A stretch of 64,000 nt of DNA from Agapetus fuscipes (GCA_951799405.1 OX637344.1:8308001-8372000); one strand, 5' to 3'; positions 22,901-37,900 are shown, counted from the stretch's first letter. Made by a program: numbers and translations. The notes: a model not told the origin generated them from the letters alone.

Positions 22901-25900
22901 TTACATCCATTCTGTATACGTCATTATTTAAGCATTTCATCATTGCATAAATTTTACGTCATCCCTTTCCTCCTTTCCTGTAAATTTTCTTTTTATAAAC
23001 GCATAGTGTATATAGATCTTTCATCTTCCATTCTTTACACGTTCTTAAACCATCTCAAGACACTTTTGCAAGTTTACTCTCCTATCTCTTTTTTTAAAAT
23101 GAAAGGTGACGAAGTACTTGTAGATGCCTCGTCAATCAATGAAGAATATGAAATGATATAGTCCGATCGTGAATAGTTGGTTGATACTGGCTACTTTTCG
23201 CAACACTGATCTGCAAATTGCTATCGACAACTCTACAAAATTAATCAATGGAAATATTTATGATTGTGATTATAAATTTATTTGGACAAGGTAAGCCGTT
23301 TAAATTATCACGAGAGTTTATCGAGAGAGCCGCTAATAGCCCCTTACTGTGCCAAGTTCAATACTAAGCGTTCCATGGTGAAACATTTCAAACGCTCACT
23401 TACTTACTGAATACCTTGTTTATTTTTAAAATCAAATTACGAATATTTCAAACTGATCAGAGGTGGAAGTCTCGACGACCGTCGATGGATCTAACCGTTT
23501 CTATTTGAAGATATGGTGGAATAAAACATGGTGGCGTATCAGCAGCTGATCCATTTTATATGAAACAAAGATCATCTTTTCAGCTACCGCCATGTTTTAT
23601 TTCGTCTTATCTTCAAATAGGTACATTAAGCTCTACCGACTCTACCTTCGAGACTTTCACCCCAGTTTTTTTCATAGCATTGTACCTATGTGTAGTTTTA
23701 TACGTCTGCTATTCACACACAGCAAATCAATGTCTCAACCCCCCCCTAACGTGATTATTTATACAAAAAAAACGATGATCCGTGGCTCAGCTTAGGATCA
23801 AATGTGTAACGACTAACAGATTTGATAAACCTAACTTATAAGTTCGCATAGAAGAGGTTTGGATGTAATACAACAAAAATCCACTTTTTTTCTATTTTTT
23901 TGTGTGTTGTCTACATTCTGTTATGGGGAGCTAGTACCTCCGCGGATGCGTCTCTGCTTTGTTCCATCCTTGCACACTTCTTTTATCGCCTCGGCATCCA
24001 TTAGGTATCTACTCTCTTTTTTTCTTCTTGGTCATTTGGAATCTCACTTTTCTGATAAATCCATTCTCTCCTCGGTCTTACCCTTCACCGCTTACATTTC
24101 ACACTCCTTTTGCACACTCTGTTTGTCATTTATTTAATATGACGTAATCTACCAAGTACATTTGAATATAATAAGGCAGAGTTGAGACGAGTCGACTAGC
24201 ATTCCTTGCATCGCAGTGTCGCCTCCCAGCACAATAGAAAGTATCGCCTCCGCTTGTTCGCACTTGGCTCGAGGTTTCCACGACAATATGTCCATTGACA
24301 AAATGTCCACCCGACAAAATATCCAAGCGATAAAATGTCCATGCTACATAATGACCACCGAAAAAATGCCTATATTACATGTTTTTTAATACATTTTTTC
24401 GTTGGACATTTTGTCGGTGGACATTTTGTCTTGTGGACATTTTGTCTTGTGAACATTATGTTGGTGGTCATTTTGTCGCGAGGGCATTTTGTCGGGAGGA
24501 CATTTTGTCGGGTGGACATTTTATCGCGTGGATATTATGTCGGTAGACATTTTTTGGACGGGCATTTCATCGGTGGACATTTTGACGCGTGAATATTATG
24601 TCGGTAGACATTTTGTCGATGGACATTACGTCGGTGGATATTGTGTCACTAGACATTTTGTCGATGGATATTTTGTTAGTGGACATTTTGTTGCGGGGAT
24701 ATTTTGTCGAGTGGACATTTTGTGTGGTGGGCATTTTGTCGCGTGAACATTACGTCGGTAGACATTTTTGTCGATGAATATTTATCGGTGCACAAATTGT
24801 CGGGCGATATTATGTTGGTGGACATTTTGTCAATGTACATTGTGTCGGTGGACATTCTGTCAATGGACATTTTGTCGTGACACGTCCAGGCAGGCAGTCT
24901 GCCCGGCTTTACTTTCATACAAACTGCAGTATGCGAGACGAGGATCCGTTATCTGCATGTACCTAAAGAAAAAAAGACTTAACAAGTAAACTCAATCATT
25001 ACGTTTTTCCCAAAAAAATGTTTATGATCCCTCTGAAGAGCGTTTCAGTTACGAAGCATTTTTGGTAAAGTATTCAAGACGAGGATCCGTTACCCGCATG
25101 CATCACAAGTAATCTCAACCATTGCATTTTTCCAAACAACAATGTATACGATCCCTCTGAAGAGCGTTTCAGTTACAAAGCATTTTTTGGTGAAGTATGC
25201 AAGATGGGGATCCGTTACCCGCATGTGTCTCGAGTAAAAACTTAACGTGTCAACTCGACTAAAGCGTCTTTCAACAAAATGTATGATTAATAATACAGTT
25301 CATCTACAGAGCGTTTTAGTTTGAATACATTTTTGGTAGAACACTATGGTTATGTCGGACTTTGGGCACTGGAACCGGTACCAAGAGACAAACATTCCGC
25401 CAGTCTATGGTAGGTACCTACTAGTAATAAGGTACCTACTAGTAATAAGGTACCTACCAGAGCTGTTGCCGCAATGGCCGAACCAGCTCAGGCACATGGG
25501 CGGTACTGTTGACAAAACTTAATTCTCATTAGCACCTCCGTACATAAGCACTACGCTTCTAAGCAACACATATAGTGTGCAAAACTTCTAACCGTGTCTT
25601 CCTTCGGGTCGCATATGGCGAGTGTAACCTATTTATTTTTACAATGAAAGGGGCCGGGCCAACGAAAATCAGTTCAGTTAAAACAGGGGCTTCCCCAGCT
25701 CCCGAGGGGCCTGGTACTCAGTTCTTGTGAAGGCGGAGTAAGCCTTACCGGTATTCTATTTTGCGTTTGAAATAAAAACTGAAACAGGCTAAAATGCTAG
25801 TCATTTCGTCACCTTAGTGCTTGTTTGTCTTATCTTCAACATAGGTATTTTCACATGAGCTCTGTCTGTATGTGTACTGGACCAATGTGTCTTATGAAAG

Positions 25901-28900
25901 CTGGAAATTGATATCGAAATTATTGAAAACTACCCTTACATTGTAATTTTTTTCTTAGTTCAAATTGTTCAGCATGTGATTTTTAAGACAATTTAGTTTA
26001 AAATCATCATTAATCACAAGGAAGATAAGCCAAACAAGAACTGGGGGGACGATTTTGCAAATCCACTTACGAATAATAATAATTGAAGTAGTTTTTTTAA
26101 AAATCTATATAATCTAAGTTGCAATTCACGCTTAAAAGTTCTGCATGTGTACTTAGGCACAAATTAAAATTCAAGCTCAGATGAACATAAGCCCTGCAAC
26201 TTTTGGTGACCTGCCCTAAAACAGGGGTGAAACAAAACATGAGAAAAGAGAACCATTTTTACACTATTGGTGGTCTCTTCTTCTTCAACCCGACCTATGA
26301 GTCAAGAACCTTATCAGGATGATGATCTATAATTTAAGTTGCAAGGATATATTCATTTAAAGCTCTCAAATGTATGCACAAAAACAAACACGTGTAGTTT
26401 GCGCTTACAAATGCTGAATGTGTACTTACAAATAAAATCCAAACCTCAAATGAACATAAGCCCTACAACTTTTGCGACATTGGCAAAGTGAACCATTTTT
26501 TACAGTATGGGTGATGATGATGATTTGTATAGCGCCGTTTCGTGACTACCGTCACTGCAAGGACAGTAAGCAAATATTTTAAACTGTTATCATGTAGGTA
26601 CACAATGTAATATTTAGATTCTAGACAGATGAACAGTCACTAATTTCGTATTTTACAGAAAAATTTCGGCACAATTTTCGTGGAATGATTATTTGCTCGT
26701 TGTTTTGCCACGGCCCATTGGTCCATCGTCTCTTCTTGCTCCGTCAGACGCGCTGGACCCCAGGTCGGCGAGCAACGGGACCTCCATTCTGAATCACTGA
26801 ATCTCTTGCACCAGTCAACCGTAGCGTCATATAAACAATATACTGAAACTACAACGCTCGCTAGAGGTGCTGTTTTATTAAGCGTACATTACTGATAAAC
26901 GCTCTGTTTGAGTTTAAGCATACTTTGAGTGATACAGTAACTGTGCATAATGGAAGTACCGTACGTGAATGACTACCAAAGCGTCTACAAGCAAAATATG
27001 ACATGATCTGATTTAGAAACTGATATTAAATACTTAACTCAGCTGTGATCAGGTATACGAAAATATCTCAGATAAGAATATTAACGAATGCAAATTTTTG
27101 GAATCATTTTTTTTTAACAAAGATTTGTGACGAGGAGTGCAAAGTATGAACATTATCAAGTAATAACTCATTATTTTATATTTAAATAAATTATAAATTA
27201 AGAATAACTCAATGGCATCTGTTGAACCAGGGACAAAGTAATAGGGTATTTTTTTTTATTTTTTTTCATATAATCATAGACTACATTTTAAAAAATGCAT
27301 CTGCGTTTTAAAAAAAATTGTATCTGGCTTAGTTTTTAAATTATAGCTCTTTAAAGCTCGCGCATTTTCGATTTCCGGTAAAAACAGGTCATTTTTTTTA
27401 GGCGGATATGAGGTCGATGGATCTTCGGATCTATGGAGTGTTCCGTTAGGCCTTCGAAGACCGACGGATCCATCAACGTCATTTTGACGTCACAGCGTGG
27501 CTTGCCGGCCCCGCTGCGTTTTGGCGGGATTCAAATTCTCGGCATTTTATTTTTGAAAAATATCAATGATATCTTTATTTTTACTACTAAAAAATATATG
27601 GTTGTGAACCTTGAAATGTACTCAACGCAACCCTAGTATTTTACCCTCAGTCTCATTGTCTGCCCACCAAATATGAATTTCGGTACATATTTTTGTGGCA
27701 TACAACACTACGTCTCGCACCTAAAATTGTATTAAAACTGGTCTATTTTTAATATGTCTATTTTTTAGATATAGTTACACATATATCAGTCAATCAATTA
27801 AATAATTTCATGAACATTCTTTACACATTCTATCACATTAGGATTTTCATTTAAAAAAACAAAAACAGAAACTAAGTACATTAAATAGTTTCTGCTCCAC
27901 AACCTTTAAGTTAATGTTACGTAACGGCGTTTAGTGAAAGAGAAATACAGAATAAATATGCATGAGTAAAAAGTGAATCAACTTGAGAACACAACTCAGA
28001 AAACAGTACGGCTATTATAACAAGTACGTAAGCAGAGCAGTAACAAAAGCGAAAACACGTTTTCTTGCGCAGGGTTACATCAAAGTAGGTATATCAAGAT
28101 CAACATTCTCGGTGAAAATTTGCCAAAAATTTACATAAATGGTGAAATCTACAAAAAATATATTTACAAAAACCCGTTTCATTTTACTCGGCGAGATTTA
28201 ATTTTATAGCATTTATAATAAAGTAAGTCTGCACTTGGTCGGCGATAAAGAGAAAATATTACGTGATGGGGCCTTGCGCCATTCCAATTTATGATTAATA
28301 TAAAAGGCGGCAAAAAATTAAATAAATTGCTTTATAATATTAAATTTTGTTGACAACAGCTCATGGTGTGTTGTGCAATCTTCGCTTCCTCAAATTATTT
28401 ATGTTTAAAGAGTTTAAATGTTTGGAGGGAATGGCGGCAAGAGTTGCAACCCGCATGCGACAGGGGCGTGCATCCCATACAGGCACATGGTCCGAAACCG
28501 GTCCCTCATTATTTGTTTGTTTTTTAACAAATACAAAAAAAAAGTAGAATCCAGCAATGGTTATTAACATTTTGTTTAATATATACCATTTATATTTTCA
28601 AATATGCTTTTCACTGGGTTAAAAAATTCATACACCGTTACCAAAGACGGATCACCAAAGGTTTATCCAGCCTTATTGGCAATTAGATCTTGTTTGACAA
28701 TTGGCACTTTCTGAAGCGACGACACGAAGAGGGTTCTTTAGGTGTGATTGACACAAAAACAGCGCTCACCAAATAAATTATCCTAATTTATTTTTATTAT
28801 TATTGTTAAAGTTTCTTATTGAAAAAAATATGTGTATGTAGGTAGTAGACAAAAATCGTGAGATTAACTTTAACATTACAAAATAATTGATATTACTCGT

Positions 28901-31900
28901 ATTTTTCAATGAAAAATACAAAATTATTTCGATGGCTTGACTTAAGTTTACGCAATGTCATTGGAAGTGATTGTAACAAATTACAAATCAAATGATTTTA
29001 TAATAAAAATGCATCCTTGAAAGATACCGTCGAAAATAAAATAAAAATATGCCAGCAATGGATTCGGCACAAAGTTCTTTACCTAATTTTTTTCTAAGCA
29101 AAAAAACGGCACAGGTCTTTGTCACCAGGGTCCTCAACAAACCGCAACTCAGGCTTGGGAAGTTACATTTTTTGTGCCGAGTCTATAAATAAGATGAAAG
29201 ACAGCTGACCCAAAGAAAGAAGCAAAATGCGATACAGAAATGTATGGTCTAATCTTCTTCTTCTTCGTGTCAGACACTACACTACTCTTGCCAAGTGTCG
29301 GACAACATCCACTGCTTCACTATTACTCTCCATTAGGTCGGCCAGTGAGCAGCTTGTTGGGCAGGCCGGGCAGATCCAAAGATGATCCATTGACTGTTGG
29401 ACTCCGCATTCACAGAGCGTGGTGTCATCTTGATGAAGGATTCCCCAGGCCCTCATGTTACAGCGAGCTCTGCCAACACCCGTTCTCAGCCTGTTGAGTG
29501 CTCTCCACACAGGCCACTCAAGATCCCGTTCAGGTGGGAGGCTCTCGCCTGGCTGCACAAAGTTTGCAGGTCGCTCCAGATTCCACAAGTGCAATCTCTC
29601 ACCCGCCGGCTCCGTATTCAAAGGGTGCACGGAGCTAAGGAAACTGCGGCGCGACTTCAAGCATTGTGATGATGAGCCATTTTGTCCTAAAAGGTAGTGC
29701 TGTGAATTATTCAGGATTTTTGCTCTTTCAACCCTTGAAGCCACTTTGCGCCTATATTAAAATTGTATGGTACGAGTATAATTAAAAGGGAATTTAAATG
29801 AACAATTCTTGATACATTAAATTGTAATGAATGTGATTACACACGAAGAACGAGAAATCGAGTTATTGGCCAATCATCGATAATGAACACAACAAGTAAT
29901 GCATTGTGTGCACCTACGATCTCCATCCATCCATACACACGCATCGACTAAACGGGGACAAAACGCTTACATCACTCCCATCAACAAAGGCTTATAGACA
30001 ACATTTTTTAATGAATGCATTTTATATTTGCTGACTAGAAAATGAATCATTTGAGTATATCTACTTGCTGTATTTTTCGATTATTTATTCAGTAAAGCAA
30101 TTTCTGAGGTGTAAGCATGATAATGGTATAAAACATAAATTTGAGAAATACCTGAAGGTGAGATTAACAGTGGAGAAATAAAATCAAATCGTGCATGTAT
30201 CCTAGATTGTATTTAAAAAAACATAATTTGTAATCAGATTTTTCAACACAACGTTTTTTACAAAGTGCTGTGTTTCAGTTAAAAAATAATCAAAACTGAG
30301 TGACATGACACTACTTTTGTTTCTCTAGCATAATGGTATTCAAACCCACGACCTTCCATTTACGAGTTCGAAGCGTTTTCACTAGACTACGGACCGGTCA
30401 AACATATACGTACCTTATTGTACTCTTTATTCTATGAAATGGTTTAAACCACGTCCCCCTAGTGCTATTTTGTCGAATGTCCATCGGAAGTAATTTCACA
30501 TGAGCAATGTTTGTATGTGTAGGTACTGGACCAATGTGTCTCATGAAAACCGGAAATTGATTTTATAAATACTCAAAACAACTCTCACATTATCATGTTT
30601 AACGTTTTTTTCTTAGCTCATACTGTTAAGAATGTGATTCTTAAGGCGATTTCATTGAAAAGTCATCTTTGAATCGAATGGTAAATAAACCAAACAAACA
30701 CTGGAGTGATGACTAGTAAGCCTATCTCCTAGCCCTAGCCCACCTGCTAGGTACATTCTTACTTTGTAGAGTTGACTCACGTTTAACATTGCAAGGTTAC
30801 ACTTAAGATATATTTAAAAGTTCTCAGTCACACTTTTGCCCCAGGAGGTGGTCCGTGCAACACATGTCGGGCAACTTTCGCAAGCAGTGCAGTACCCGGC
30901 ACTGCCGCCATGGAAGCGTGTCAGGGGCGCATCCGCAACCGTACCCAATCATTGATGGGGAGGTTTCGCAACAACGTTCATACTTGTCCATTATTAATTA
31001 TAGCTGCCGAGTATCTAATTACACACAAATAACCAAAAATTATCGTGTTGTGTCTAGGTTATATATATTTTTGCAAATGTGCTGATTTTATGATTTATTA
31101 TTTTATGATGCGATCAGTAAAATAGTTATTTCCTCAGCCTACTTTTGAATTAAAAACATTGGATTTGAATGCTTACGTCAGTAAAGCAAAAAATACAATA
31201 AAAAAATATTTTAAATATTATTTACAATAAAAAGTGAAGAGGAATATTAATACGACCTTTGAAATATTTTTATTTCATATCTAGATATTCTAAATGTTTT
31301 TAGAAGAAATTAATCAATGCAATGTATTTAATAGGTTTTTCCTCCTTTTGTAAATCGACTAAAACAAGTAAAAAAAACCCCGAGTATCAAACATTGAGTA
31401 AACTCGTCGCGTAACTCGAGAAATGTATCGAAAATGCAACAGCACTCTTAGTGAGTGTTTTTTATTTCTTACATTTTTTTATATTTACACGATCGAGGGG
31501 AGTGTACGCGATGTTTTATACTTAAGGTAAAGTAAAGGCTGTTTTCCGCCTGTGACGCGATCTAATAACAGATAAATCATTTAAAGATGCTTTTTTTGGT
31601 GAGAGGTGTTTTTGTGTGTGTAGCACCTCAAGAGCCCTCTAAGAGCTTGGTCGTCGCTTTTGAAAGTGACAATAATACAAGCAAGACACAATTCCTGTAA
31701 GGCTGGATGGACCTTTGGTCACCGATTTTTTTGTAAGGCTTATGAATTTTTCAATGCAGTAAAAATGCAATTTTTTCGTGCTCCGACGGAAATCTTCCGA
31801 TTACTAATCTTTAGCTTTAACCACTACACTACAGAACGGTCAAAAGATAAAAAAGCTTTTTTTTTTAAATAAATTCGTGAAGACGATTGCAGTTCACCAA

Positions 31901-34900
31901 CATATTTTTGCCTGGCCAGAAAAAGGTTTAAGTTATAATTTTTTCTTCGTTTAATGATCCCTTTGCTATTTTTTTCCATTGCATCCAGTCTCGGACTAAG
32001 CCTACCGGGGGTCCTGACACAAATCGCCAGCTCGTCGCCTTAGGTCATTTAGTAGAATAGCGCTTCTGGTGCATGGAAAGATAAAAGGACTCCCGACACC
32101 ACATTATTTAAAAAAAAAAAAAATCACACTGTCGATGCCATCTATCGATCAGGAGTTAAAGTTTACTTGTCACACAAAATTTGCTGTTCACGTTAACATT
32201 AATTAATTAACCCTAAAATACCTAATGATTTGATTAATGACACGACTGATTAAATACACCTTCTGACCAAGAAAGTGATTAGGTACTGTAGGATTTTTTT
32301 AAGCTTTAAGTCCGGTCAATAGCTTAGTTGGTAGAGTACTTGCATTCCATGCCGTGAGCTCGGGCTCGAATCCCACCGAGGCGAGGGTATCAGGTACGAT
32401 TTGCTGTTTCGGTGTTTATTTCAAACCCCAAAATAAAATACCGGCAAGGTGTACTCAGCCTTCACAATAAATAAGTACCAAACCCCACTCGGGAGCTGAG
32501 AAATCTCCACTTCAACTGAAGTGGTTGGCGTAAGGCCGGCCCCTTTACTGTAAAAAGAAATAGGTGCCACTCGCCACATGCGACCCCTTCTTTTAGTTAC
32601 TCTATATGTGTAGCTAAGTTGTGTTTTATTTAATAAATAGAGGGCTTTTGTGGATCCACAAAAAAAAAATTGTTAAACAATATCATTTACTATTTTTTTA
32701 AGTCTCGGGCCCCCTTAGACTATGGGGCTCTGGTGCAGTCTGAATTGCCATTAGTCCAGGCCTTCCAACACCCTCTCCTGTTAACTGGTATTGAGTGCGC
32801 GTGCATGGCATTGCCCGGAGAGGCAGAGGTCAGTGCCCGCGTCTCCAGGCAGAGCGGGCTGCTCCATAACTCACATTAACCTAACCACCATCAAACATTC
32901 ATGGAAGGAAGAATCTGGTGATGCTGCCAGCTGCATTACAGATTTAAATATCGTGCTATCCATGGGGTCACGTATACTGAATGCTTCGAGTATAAAATGA
33001 ATACCACATCGTCCCCTTAGTGCTAGTTTGGCTTATCAGTAATTTCACATGAGCAATGTGTGTATGTGTACTGGACCAATGTGTTTTATGAAAACTGGAA
33101 ATTGATTAAAAATATATTTTAAAGAACCCTCACATTATCGTGTTTTACGTTTATTTCTTAAGTTAGATCATATATAATGTGATTCTTAAGACAATCTCAT
33201 TGAAAGATCATCTTCAAATCGAATGGTAGATAAGCCAAGCAAGCACTAGAGAGACGACATGTTGAAAAGATGGACTGCTCTTTTTGTGATCGGAATGCGC
33301 TTATTAAACGATCTATAATCTAAGTTGTAAAGATATATCAACTTTTATAATTCATATTAAATGCATGCCCACAAACAGACACGTGTAAGTTCGCGCTTAC
33401 AAATCGTCCAGTTGAAGTGGAGGTTTCCCAGCTCCTAGAGGGTATTCATTTATCTTGAAGGCTGAGTAAACCTCACCGGTATTTTATTTTGGGTTTGAAA
33501 TAAACTCCGAAACGGGAAATAATTTCTGACACCCTCGGTGGGATTCAAACCCGAGCTCTTCGCTTGGAATGCAAGCACTCTATCAACTGAGCTATCCACC
33601 GGACTTAACTGTAAGAACTAAAAATACTTCTATCGTCCAAATTGTCTTTTTCTTATGGCGACGATTTCTTCTTGAACTTTCTACACCAAGACATTATTGA
33701 ATGTGTGTTCTTACTGTGTTTCAGGTTGGCCTGCCAGCCACACCTGCCCTCCATCTCCGACGAGTACGTGTACCTGTTCCTGCACTCCAACTACTATGAG
33801 ATCAAGGCCACCAAGGACACCATCGAGTACTACTTCACCCTGCGCACGGCGGCGTCAGAACTGTTCTCTGGGCGCAACCCGCATGCGCAGAGGAGCAAGA
33901 GCATCCTAGACATCACGTGAGATTACTAGCTTATACTCCAGTGATTTGTGACCCGTTACATCAAAGACAAAGTTGGGAAAGAATTTAAATATTGACTCCT
34001 ATGTCACGACTATAGGTCCCGACAGACAAAACGTCTGGAGAGTTTCTTTTTGGGATCTATTGCCGTGGTCTATCCGAGCTGGAGATTTCGAACATTTTGT
34101 CCATAGCTGCGAAGGGCTTCTTGAATTTGATACACTACAACAATAGTTTTTTTTTTCAATTAATGATATAATGTTTTACAGATTTAAGTCATTCTAGAAA
34201 AAAATATGATGATGTGATGAAGATGCTGCTGATTAAACTGACCTATCTCCGATAGACCACGCCAACAGATCCCGGGAAGAGACTCTCGAGTGTCAACCCC
34301 CGACCGTGTAAATCTCCTATACTAAACTTGTGTTCTAGAGGTTAGCCTGTAAATTCATGTTGGGAAAAAATAGGGGCTTTACATTGTCGTGTGGGTTATG
34401 GATTATCACAGATCTAAGTATTGGCTCAATTTTTGTTGTGTACCATATCGTCCCTTTATTGCTTGTTTTTCGTACGTCCATCAGAGGTGATTTCACATGA
34501 GCAATGTTTGTAAATGTACTGGACCAATGCGTCTTATGAAAACCGGATATTGATTTTAAAAGTATTTAGAAGTCTAAAATTATTGTGTTTCACGTTTGGA
34601 CATTGATTTACAAAAAAAATTAAACCAACTATAGCGCTTAACGTTTTTTTCTTAGTTCAGATTGTGTAGAATGTGGTTCTTAAGACAGTTTCATTGAAAG
34701 GTCATCTTTAAATCAAATGTTAGATAAGACAAACAAGCAACTGGGAGGACGTAACTAAGCTACACATATAGTGTAACTTCTTGCCTGCGTTATCCCCGAA
34801 GGGGTCGCATGTGGCGCTTCGGGACCTATTTATTTTTACAGGTAAGGGGGCCTGCCTCACACCAACCACTTTCAGTTGAAGTGGGGGTTTCCCAGCTCCC

Positions 34901-37900
34901 GGGGGGGCTGGTTCTCATTTCTTGTGAAGGCTGAGTAAACCTTTGAGATCGAACCCTTGCTCTCGGCATGGAATGCAAGCATTCTACCAATTGAGCTCTC
35001 AAACTTTTTACGAGCTTCGCTACAAAGTGCCAATTCTCAAGCAAGACCCAGTTGCTGTAAGGCTGGATGGACCTTTGGTGACCGATCATTGGTAAAGGTT
35101 TTATGAATTTTTCAACCCGGCGAAGAGCAAATTTGAAAATATAAATGGTATATTTTTTGTGCTCCGCCGGGAATCGAACCCACAACCTTCTCATTCAGAG
35201 TCCGCAGTGTTACCACTGAGCTACGGACCGGTCGATATATCTAAATATATTGAATTTTCAGGGTGTAAGAAGAAACGTTCATTCATGTTTTTTGTAAACG
35301 CGTACAGTAGTTACTTGAAATATTTTCCATACAATTATTTATCTCATGAATGTTTTTTTTTGCGAAGCTCTCTTTACATTTGAGAGTTCTGATAGAGTTG
35401 ATTTGGATTGCCAAAAAATTATTTTTATACTCATTTACATTAGGTGCATTTGAAATTGTAGAAAAAAAAGTAAAAGTCATTTTGTTGTGTTAGTGATTTT
35501 TATCATGCATACTCGCAAAAAATTAAAAAATATTTGCAAAAAATCCACGTAAAATACAAAAACATTTTTTTGCATGATTGGATCATAATTAAGTAGTTCA
35601 CCTTCTGCCTGTGAGAACGAGAGAACCACATAATACGTGCTCCTGGGGCTGGTGAAGACATGAACAGAAATATAGCTGCATTTATCACCAGAAAGATATT
35701 TGTTGATTTGTTTGAAAAATGTTGAAACAATGTATGTGCATTTGAATAAGCAAAAATGATGTGTTTAAAATGTGAATAAATGGTCATTGGTCATTTTTTT
35801 TTTCTCAGTAAACAAAAAATCATTACATACCTGTTGATAATGCTACTTCGTTTTAAAATATACAATTAAAAGTGGATCAAAGCGTACCTACTTCATTTAC
35901 ACGGCGTAGTTACTTTCCGGGATCTATTGAAGTATTCTATCAGAGTTGAAGCTTCCGGATGTTTCACCCATATCTACGATGAGCTACATCAGCGCGGTGA
36001 TCTATAATATAATAATCTATAATCTAAGTTGCAAGCATATTTTCATTTAAAGCTCTCAGATGTATGCCCACAAACAAACACGTGTAGTTCGCGCTTACAA
36101 ATGCTGAATGTGTACTTACAAATAAAATCCAAACTCAAATGAACATAAGCCCTGCAACTCCTGCCGACATTCCCTGAAACAGGGGTGACATTGGCAAAGT
36201 GAACCATTTTTTACAGTATGGGTGGTCAGCCTCATACCAACCTATAAGTCAAGGAATACGAGTAATAAATGACATTTAAGTTTACAAAAAAAAAAAAAAC
36301 AACAAAACCTTAAAAATAAATCTATACAAAAAAAGTCAAAAATTTCTTATGCAAAAAATGTAGCAAACTAATAAACCAACATTACAAATCAGCATTGCAG
36401 ATTAGCCGCCACTTCTTCCTGTCCTTGCATACTTCTTTCATTTCATCCAGATGATGTGATATAATAATAATAATAATATTATGAAGATTTTTTTGGTGAG
36501 CGCTGTTTTTGTGTGGATCACACCTCAAGAGCCCTCTGCGAGCTTGGTCGTCGCTATAGAAAGCGCCAATTCTCAAGCAAGACCCAGTTATTGTAAGGTT
36601 GGATGGACCTTTCAGTGACCGGTCTTTGGTAAAGGTTTATGAATTTTTCAACTCAGCGAAGAGCACATTCGAAATATAAATGGTATATTTTTTGTGCTCC
36701 ACCGGGATCCGAATCCACAACCTTCCATTTACGAGTCCGAAGTGTCGCCACTGGACTACGGACCGGTCCAAGATGTGATGTTGATGAAACTTTTTCAAAC
36801 ATTAGGAGTTTACTCGGGATATAAAAATAGCAATCCAAGTAATTACGAATTATACCGATAAGCAGTGAAATTTTAAGTGCCTGGGACGGCTTCACCAACG
36901 TTCATTTCTTCCTCAGCCTTTCTCCCACTCCTGAGCGTAGGCCTCCTGCAATTCTCTCCATTTCTGTCTATCGGCTGCTGTGTTCATCCTTACTCTACCT
37001 GCAGTGCTCTTAATGGCGTTTAGCCACCTCAGTTGGGGTCTCCCAACTCCCCGCTTGGACACCCTGGGCCACCACTGGACGAACCGATTCGGCCACTTGT
37101 CGTAGTCTTGCCTTGCGCTACTTTAAGCAGGTCACTCGCTGTATGACATCAGTGACACCAGTGCGTCTACGCATCTCCTGGTTTGGAACGCTGTCTCTGA
37201 GACTGATTCCCAGCATCCTATTTTCAAAAGCTCTATGGCACGTTCTCAATCTGTTTCAATAACATCTCATTGCATTATCGTGACGCTGAAGAAGCCTATC
37301 GTAGATATGGGCAAAACTTCCGGAAACTCCAACTCCAATACCCCACGGCAAAAGGTTCCGAAATGTGTCAAACCCCAGCCGGTTAAGTCTGAAACTCTTA
37401 TTCATACTTAATTTGATTTATAGGAACAAATTATTGTTTGACCTAGTCGCCATCATGTCTCTCTCAGCACGGTGAATCTAAGCGTCACACTTTTACGACA
37501 GACAACACGCTAACCTGACAGCTGACATGAGCTTAAAATTAAACTAACACATGATGTATTAGAGACAGCGGGGTTGTATGGTAGACCTACATTCCATCGC
37601 ATGCGTTATGTTTTGAATTTGGCAAATCACGAGTTGATTTTAAATTCATCGGTGCAAAAATACAAGGTTAAAAGAGTATAAAACTAATTATTGATACAAT
37701 ATAGAACGAGCTATGTTTTTTACATCGATTCACCAGTTGGCCGGTCCGGTCGATAACTCAGTGCCCGGTCGATAGCTCAGTTGGTAGAATGCTTGCATTC
37801 CATGCCGTGAGCTCGGGTTCGAATCCCACCGAGGGTGTCAGAAATGATGTTATTGTTATGATTTTACTTGGTTTCTTTTAATAAACTGCGATTTATTTAT

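Larger units (their letters stand above)
13956..33724 (+). other. CRAL-TRIO intron 1 (19.8 kb), repeat-filled
   Basis: The donor is GTGAGA and the acceptor GTGTTTCAG. Intron size is inflated by LINE fragments, SINEs, MITEs and two satellite-like blocks listed separately. The parts 13,960-15,170, 18,605-19,425, 22,270-23,500, 26,600-28,580 and 29,750-30,330 contain no feature I recognise. A long first intron often hosts regulatory elements, but none is demonstrable here. Confidence 0.8.

Noticed and set aside
24335..24989. Open frames with GHFVGGHF-like or STDKMS-like repetitive peptides
   Set aside because: They arise in every frame of a 15-bp minisatellite whose period is a multiple of three. 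There is no start context or conserved domain.
27485..27492. TGACGTCA (CRE) as promoter evidence, also at 19,419 and 59,610
   Set aside because: Isolated 8-base palindromes without CpG enrichment, initiator or donor nearby. Only the 46,992 site has supporting context.
32312..32385. tRNA gene
   Set aside because: A and B boxes are present, but no 7-base acceptor stem can be paired. The sequence continues into a conserved non-tRNA body found in about ten places, so it is a SINE head.
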